64,000 nt of DNA from Macrobrachium rosenbergii (Eukaryota; Arthropoda; Malacostraca; Decapoda; Palaemonidae): positions 85,634,971 through 85,698,970 of the forward strand of contig NC_089743.1 in the NCBI RefSeq assembly GCF_040412425.1, written 5' to 3'. Under the pieces are notes generated by a model that did not search any database, had not been told where the DNA came from, and saw only the letters and a list, made by a program, of their open reading frames with translations. This document shows, piece after piece, positions 58,950 to 64,000 of the stretch (positions within the stretch are counted from its first letter, which is position 1; each line of letters starts with the position of its first letter). A program made the translations under genes and the position numbers.

Positions 58950-59045
<96 letters not shown>
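58897..59045. repeat. (TA)n array with CA variants
   Basis: ACATATATA/ACACACATATA prelude, then about 90 bp of TA. Confidence 0.96.
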
Positions 59046-59073
59046 TAGCTGCCCAAATTTTCCTGCATCTCCT

Positions 59074-59309
59074 TGTGCTGACTGTCCCTTTAATCCAGAT
59101 ATTACTGTGCTGACTGTCCCATTTATCCAAGTATCATTGTGGTGACTGCCCCTTTTATCCAAATATTACTGTGGTGACTGTACCATTTACCAGGTATTAC
59201 TGTGCTGCCTGTCCCTTTTATCCAGGTGTTACTGTAGTGACTGTGCCATTTATCCAGATGTTGACTGTTCCTTTTAATCAGATATTACTGTGATGACTGT
59301 CCCATTTAG
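59074..59309 (+). repeat. 32-bp tandem repeat, about 7 units
   Basis: Unit TGTG(C/G)TGACTGTCCC(A/T)TTTATCC + A(A/G)(A/G)TATTAC. Alternate units carry CCCTTTTATCC and CCATTTATCC, a two-unit higher-order pattern. Confidence 0.93.
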
Positions 59310-59661
59310 CGTCCACTGAACCTAAACACAAACCTTGATACAAAATTATTAATCACAAGAAAGAAGAGCAGTTTCAAAAATATATTTCTATGGTATCAAG
59401 TACATGAAATGAGGTGTGATAAACCCGTAGAGTTTGTTTACCACATACTTTACAAAGGGAAGTGGGATGGGGGATGGAGGAAGGGGAATGGGGCAGGGGT
59501 TAGGGTTTGAAACCCACCCTATTATCTAAGTTGGGTTAAATGATGGCCACGTGCCAAATTTTGTCTAGATCGGTCAAGCGGTTCGGATTTCTATAACGCA
59601 CAAAGTTACAAACATACAAACATGCATACAAACACACTTTTATTATAAGATATAAGGTATA

Positions 59662-59665
<4 letters not shown>
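59310..59665 (+). other. Probable mobile-element edge leading into a TA array
   Basis: GTGCCAAATTTTGTCTAGAT, CGGTCAAGCGGTTCGGATTT, ACAAACATACAAACATGCAT and CACTTTTATTATAAGATAT. Such a 3' edge is common on arthropod non-autonomous elements and parallels the right edge of K (TACCAAGTTTGGTTGAAAT then CACACAC and TA). Confidence 0.45.

Positions 59666-59748
<83 letters not shown>
59666..59748. repeat. (TA)n array
   Basis: About 80 bp of TA following the element edge. Confidence 0.96.
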
Positions 59749-59750
<2 letters not shown>

Positions 59751-60332
59751 AATTATCTTTGTGGACAGTGCTCAAGATGAACATGCTCCTTGAACGAAAA
59801 CATTTTCCCATCAATGTGACGAATATCTCGCTTCGAAGTCAGAAATCAGACTGGAAGAATAAAATTGAAGAGATGCTCACTCAATACAAAACAAAAGTAA
59901 CTGAACAAAGAAAACAGTTCAATGGTCTTTATATTTATATATATATTAATAATTACATTATAAATTCTACAACACTGACTACTGGAATAATTTAATAAAA
60001 GGTTTAAAAAACCTGTTCACGAGGTAGCTTCTCGTCCAGAATAATCACTACAGTTTCAAGCCACGTAATGTAAGTCAGTACTTACTTCATTTCTAAATGG
60101 AAATCTGGATTTCCGTTCACTGAATGTTTTATGAAATTTATGCAGTCAAGTCTAGCCCTGGGGCACTTTCGTCCATTCAGCCCTGAAGACAGTAAAAAGT
60201 GGGAGTTGCAGTGTTTGAACAGCAAGATAAAGATTTCCACAATATAAAGAAAATCAAGTACAAGATCTAAAAGGTGGAACCTCAGGGAAAATCCCACAGT
60301 TTCACTAAGAAGGAACAATTAGACGTGCTGGA

Positions 60333-60486
60333 CAGCAAGACTAAAGAAAGGAATGGAAGTAATCAAAAAAAGATAAAACGTGGGTGCAGCTAGGGGCCGA
60401 AGGGACATATGCAAACATCTTTTAGCAATGCCTACAGTGCACCGCACGAGATGCAGTGAAAGCACTACCCCACAAAGGGGAAAGTT
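60333..60486 (+). mobile_element. Dispersed repeat R7, copy 3 (3' part), within D1
   Basis: GTGCAGCTAGGGGCCGAAGG, AATGCCTACAGTGCACCGCA and GCAGTGAAAGCACTACCCC. It matches the 3' half of the decapod repeat whose 5' half is at 52771. It lies in the D1-only segment. Confidence 0.65.
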
Positions 60487-60689
60487 TCGTTTAGACTTAG
60501 ATGAATATGTTAATTTTTCTACAATTACATTGTTCACTGAGGCAGAGTAATTTTGACAATGACCAGTTCCTTTTGAAAATATGTTTTTTAATTCCTTGTT
60601 ATTACTTCAATATTTTACCTTTGAATAAGAAATATATGGCCATCCCTCTCTTATAATTGTAAAATTTGAGGCAGGTGTGCAAGCGAGTA

Positions 60690-60880
60690 ACAAAATTTGC
60701 ATATGGCGTTAAATCAAGGGAAGATGGATGACTCACGCCATTCTTCTCTGGAGGGAATCTGAGAATGACGTCATTTCTATGAGACTTCTTCAGAGGTTTT
60801 GTTTCTTATTTCACAGATGTCGCTCCCTGTAACTGCACAAATATAAAGTTTCACTCAGGAAGAAGAAAGTCTTCTTTTTC
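60690..60880 (+). mobile_element. Dispersed repeat R5, copy 3 (in D1)
   Basis: CATATGGCGTTAAATCAAGG, GAGGGAATCTGAGAATGACG, ATTTCACAGATGTCGCTCCC and TGTAACTGC. Confidence 0.78.
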
Positions 60881-61159
60881 ATATATTTTATAGAGGAAAA
60901 ATTTTTAATACGATGATGATAAATATTCTCTTTTATAAGACATTGTATGAAAATCTTCATTCATTTCGTATGGAAGCGTTGTGTTCAAGAACACTATCAT
61001 TCTTTAAAAGATATAACGAATGATAGTATTGCCATTATGCAGTAGAACAATTTTGTCCACAGTGGTTAAAAATAATCACATTTTATTCGTATGAAATTAA
61101 GTTTTTTTTTATTTTGTTCTAACAGTATATTTCCATTGACATTGAGATATTGATATTGT

Positions 61160-61163
<4 letters not shown>

Positions 61164-61211
<48 letters not shown>
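61164..61211. repeat. (GA)n microsatellite
   Basis: About 48 bp of GA just right of D1. Confidence 0.97.
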
Positions 61212-61213
<2 letters not shown>

Positions 61214-61420
61214 GCATCTTGTAACATGTTTCAACAACTTCGTTTAACTGTCATTCAAAAAGTGTTCAAGAATCATAATACGTTTCTATTTGAAACTAGC
61301 CAAAAATAAATTAATTAACTTTTGTTTAACTGTCATGAGAAATCAAACAGTGTTCAAGAATCAAAATAAACTAAATGAATTCACTAAGCAGGTTCTGAAA
61401 CTTTCCAAAAAAATCAATTC

Positions 61421-61590
61421 TGTTTAACCAGTGAGCTGATTCATCTACTCCAGGGTGAGAAATCAACTACAGAAGGAACATGAACTGCCCAGACTATTTT
61501 AAATGAAATCACAGAAATAAATTCCTCAATTCTTCATTGGCCTGGCTGGGCCAACAGCTTTACCCACCCACCAATGAAGGGAGTAGAGGG
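61421..61590 (-). mobile_element. SINE-A, highly diverged
   Basis: TGTTTAACCAGTGAGCTGAT, ATCACAGAAATAAATTCCTC, AATTCTTCATTGGCCTGGC and GGGTGGTGGGT-type head in reverse (ACCCACCCACCAATGAAG). The central portion has been lost or replaced. Confidence 0.65.
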
Positions 61591-61774
61591 GTTATGCATT
61601 AATCCATACATGATCCACTGGCCTAGCAAATGTGAACCGCACACTGCACAACTCATGCAAGGGTGACATAATCAATTATTAATCAGTTTCATTTTCGAAC
61701 ATCTGTAAGGAACACGAGCACATGGATTATAAGGGCCTTATTGTAATTATGTAAGAAATATTGAAAACGCTGCA

Positions 61775-62110
61775 CAGCTTTAAAAGGTACAGAGGGATCC
61801 AGTTCCCCGAGATATGGCATTTGCATATTTGTCGAGAGGGGATTAGACAACACCGGATTGGTTTGCTTTTTTGTGCACCATGTCATTCTCGAAGGTGCAT
61901 AAATTCTCTTCTGATGAGGTGGTATTTGATCAAGAGATTTCCCTCCTTGGGATTAAGAGAGTTACTTCTCTGAGAAGTTCTTTTGGCTGAAAGTGGAAAC
62001 TTTACATTTGTTCAGACCCATGTAGTTGTAGATGACTATGGAAGGAATTATCCTTCGTCAGATAAAGAAAAACAATTTCATCTTCTTATGGCTGTGTGCA
62101 AAATTGCTTA
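61775..62110 (+). mobile_element. Dispersed repeat R4, copy 4
   Basis: CACAGCTTTAAAAGGTACAG, AGGGATCCAGTTCCCCGAGA, TATGGCATTTGCATATTTGT, GAGAGGGGATTAGACAACAC, GGATTGGTTTGC and TCTCGAAGGTGCATAAATT. A CTGATGAGGTGGTATTTGAT segment replaces the usual ATGGTAATTG part. Confidence 0.78.
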
Positions 62111-62117
62111 CTTGAAG

Positions 62118-62141
62118 TAATTCTTCTTCTTCTTCTTCTTT
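62118..62141. repeat. (TTC)n microsatellite
   Basis: Six TTC units followed by TTTAATGTGCTGTTT. The following bases weakly resemble the SINE-C 3' end, so this may be a tiny SINE-C remnant. Confidence 0.8.
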
Positions 62142-62452
62142 AATGTGCTGTTTGAGAGCAAACTATTATAATAAACTGCTTTTCTTTTTAATAAGAACAA
62201 AGCCGAGTTGTATTTGGGATATGTGTATTCTATTAGTTACGAAATTCAGGTAAACTTTATGTATATAAACACAAGCATTATAAACTACATACATAAACAC
62301 CTGTAATCATGTTATCTCCCATATTCATGCAAGTGTGATACGGACAAAATCTGCTTTTCCTTAGCGTGAGGAATAAAATGCACGGAGCAAACTCTGCACA
62401 ATTATACGAAACGAGCTTGTTTGGGCGCGCTACGGGCGCTGGAACCAGGCAC
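62142..62452. other. Unrecognised DNA
   Basis: No family or coding similarity seen. Confidence 0.45.
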
Positions 62453-62660
62453 TGATGTCTCCCCTACCCTCCCGATCCCCTACCTACCCCGCCCCCACCC
62501 CGGGCCGGACAAACAGGTTTGAAGGAGGAGGTTGGATGTCTCCCCTACCCTCCCGTTCCTCTACCTACCCGGCCCCCACCCAGGGCGGACAAACTGGTTT
62601 GCAAGGGGTGGGTGGCTGTGTCATGTCTCCCCTACTGTTACCCAAGAGAGGACAAACAAG
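62453..62660 (+). repeat. GC-rich tandem repeat, 2.5 units of about 84 bp
   Basis: GATGTCTCCCCTACCCTCCC, CTACCTACCC(C/G)GCCCCCACCC and GGACAAACAGGTTTG/GGACAAACTGGTTTG repeat. A shortened third unit (CATGTCTCCCCTACTG, GGACAAACAAG) follows. A proline-rich open frame through it is a by-product. Confidence 0.9.
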
Positions 62661-63204
62661 ATTCACTCGGATTTTATTATTATAGATTTAAAGTCGTTGA
62701 CATAAGGTGAGAGGTGAGATGTAATAATCTATTATGGTCAAAAAGGAGTCACTCCTTTGGCGAACACCTCACCACAGATTCAGATATTAATTTTGAAGAA
62801 TAAAATTAAAGACATCCTTACTCAAAACAATTACAACTTAGCAAATGAAAACATTCACTGATCTTGTTTAATGACCTTCAATTTTCAATATATAATACTT
62901 CGAAATGCGTGCAGCGGAAGTCATTATCGAGAACATACTGTACTTCATTTCTAAATAGAGCACTGGATTTTCAGGCTCCCAATTAGACTCTGATATGTTG
63001 ACTGTTTAATGATTAAACTGTTCACTGTGGCAGAAAAATATAAGATGTATTTTCATAATGACCAACCCCACTTCAAAAATATGCTGAATAATTTCTTGTT
63101 ACCATAGTTTTATAACTCCAATATTTTTCCCCTGAATAAGAAATATATGGCCATCACACTCTAGTAATTGTAAAATCAGGGGCAGATGTGCAAAGGAGTA
63201 ACAA

Positions 63205-63395
63205 ATTTGCATATGGCGTTAAATCAAGGGAAGATGGATGACTGCCGCCATTCTTCTCTGGAGGGCGTCTGAGAATGACGTCATTCTGTGAAACGTTTTC
63301 GGAGGTTTTGTTTCTTATTTCACAGATGTCGCTCCCTGTAACTGCAAAAATACCAAGTTTACGTCTGGAAGAAGGCAGTGCCTTTCCTATTGTTA
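63205..63395 (+). mobile_element. Dispersed repeat R5, copy 4 (in D2)
   Basis: CATATGGCGTTAAATCAAGG, GTCTGAGAATGACGTCATT, GTGAAACGTTTTCGGAGG and ATTTCACAGATGTCGCTCCC. Confidence 0.78.
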
Positions 63396-63423
63396 GAAGA
63401 AGTAAATTTTAATAATGAGGATC

Positions 63424-63729
63424 AATATTTTCTTTAAGTTAAGTATACCTTAGTTTAACCAGACCACTGAGCTGATTAATAGCTCTCCTAGGGCTGGCCC
63501 GAAGGATTAGATTTTATTTTACGTGGCTAAGAACCAATTGGTTGCCTAGCAACGGGACCGACAGCTTATTGTGGAATCCGAACCACATTATAGCGAGAAA
63601 TGAATTTCTATCACCAGAAATACATTCCTCTAATTCTTCATTGGCCGGCCGGAGACGCGAACTCGGGCCTAGCAGAGTGCTAGGCGACAACTCTACCGAC
63701 TCACCCAACGAAAAACTAATATTTTCTTT
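63424..63729 (-). mobile_element. SINE-A, full length, with 12-bp target duplication
   Basis: AATATTTTCTTT occurs at 63424-63435 and 63718-63729. Between them lies a complete SINE-A in minus orientation, from AAGTTAAGTATACCTTAGTT (3' end) to the tRNA-like head. The sense strand of the head reads CGTTGGGTGAGTCGGTAGAG (A-box region) and GAGTTCGCGTCTCCGG (B-box region). D1 provides the empty site (AAATATTCTCTTTTATAAGA, about 60925). This copy defines both ends of the family. Confidence 0.95.
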
Positions 63730-64000
63730 CTTTAATAAGATACTGTATGAATATCTTCATTCACTGGGTAGGGCCATGTGGTACTCAGGAACGCTTTTGT
63801 TTTTTAAGATTGCTGTTTAAGTAAAAAAAAATACGTATGATAAAACAAATAATTCAAATTATGCAAGAGAACCAATTTGTCCACAATGGTTAAAAATGTC
63901 AAATTTTATTCGTAAAAAACCCGAGGTTATTGTAAATATTAGTTCTAAAAGTACATTACTGTCGGCAGACAACTACCGGTACAGACAAGAAGCCATGAGA

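Larger units (their letters stand above)
59758..61110 (+). repeat. Paralogous block D1
   Basis: Aligns in the same orientation with 62745-63925 (D2). Shared landmarks: GAAGAATAAAATT(G/A)AAGA, TACTTCATTTCTAAAT, TGTTCACTG(A/T)GGCAGA, GAATAAGAAATATATGGCCA, TTTGCATATGGCGTTAAATC, ACTGTATGA/CATTGTATGA then ATCTTCATTCA, and TTTGTCCACA(G/A)TGGTTAAAA. About 350 bp at 60140-60500 (holding R7 copy 3) has no counterpart in D2, and D1 lacks the SINE-A of D2. Confidence 0.8.
62745..63925 (+). repeat. Paralogous block D2
   Basis: Direct, diverged paralogue of D1 (59758-61110); shared landmarks are listed there. It contains an R5 copy and a SINE-A that D1 lacks. Confidence 0.8.

Overview
This window looks like repeat-dominated, non-coding nuclear DNA from an arthropod, most probably a decapod crustacean; several dispersed repeats resemble ones I remember from palaemonid prawns such as Macrobrachium. 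That assignment rests on repeat families and genome texture (very long TA, GA/CT and CA tracts, tRNA-derived SINEs, Penelope-like and jockey/CR1-like retroelements), not on a host gene. I found no intact protein-coding gene, no convincing host exon, no genuine tRNA or rRNA gene and no bacterial-type feature. Long open frames rich in Ile-Tyr, Ser-Leu or Arg-Glu are only translations of TA, CT and GA tracts.

The coding traces are dead mobile elements. They are: a 5'-truncated non-LTR retrotransposon on the minus strand (23478-25325); a second, different LINE fragment (44640-45257, minus); a P-element/THAP9-type transposase pseudogene (27423-29054, plus); two unrelated Penelope-like GIY-YIG endonuclease remnants (45830-46410 and 49171-49880, plus); and a weak LINE endonuclease trace (16080-16340). 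All carry stops, frameshifts or deletions.

Non-coding families, under labels used only here: SINE-A (tRNA-headed, about 280 bp, some ten copies); SINE-B (tRNA-headed, 3' end always running into TA repeats); SINE-C (427 bp, 17-bp target duplication); FB (foldback family, four copies); K (composite repeat with an internal tandem core of about 147 bp and TA tracts at its edges, three copies); R4, R5, R6 and R7 (unclassified dispersed repeats); one hAT-like MITE inside a SINE-A; and one 272-bp inverted-repeat element near the left end.

Layout: 0-12.8 kb holds TA tracts, K copies, hairpin clusters and unique AT-rich DNA. A diverged block P1 (12.8-17.0 kb) has a direct paralogue P2 (32.6-36.9 kb) and a short inverted third copy P3 (41.7-42.0 kb). 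Between them lie nested SINE-A and MITE copies (21-22.5 kb), a GA-rich minisatellite split by a LINE (23.0-26.0 kb) and the P-element relic. From 37 to 46 kb come K copy III, SINE-B and SINE-C loci, a LINE and a Penelope remnant. A 34-bp minisatellite of about 1.9 kb (47.25-49.15 kb) abuts the second Penelope remnant, and a minisatellite of about 38 bp lies at 55.0-56.05 kb. The right end holds a second paralogous pair, D1 (59.76-61.1 kb) and D2 (62.75-63.9 kb).

The main value of the window is its record of insertion history. Paralogous pairs P1/P2 and D1/D2 give natural empty sites for several insertions, GA/CT and TA arrays repeatedly sit at insertion boundaries, and several target-site duplications can be read directly. 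I found no evidence of an undescribed functional system.
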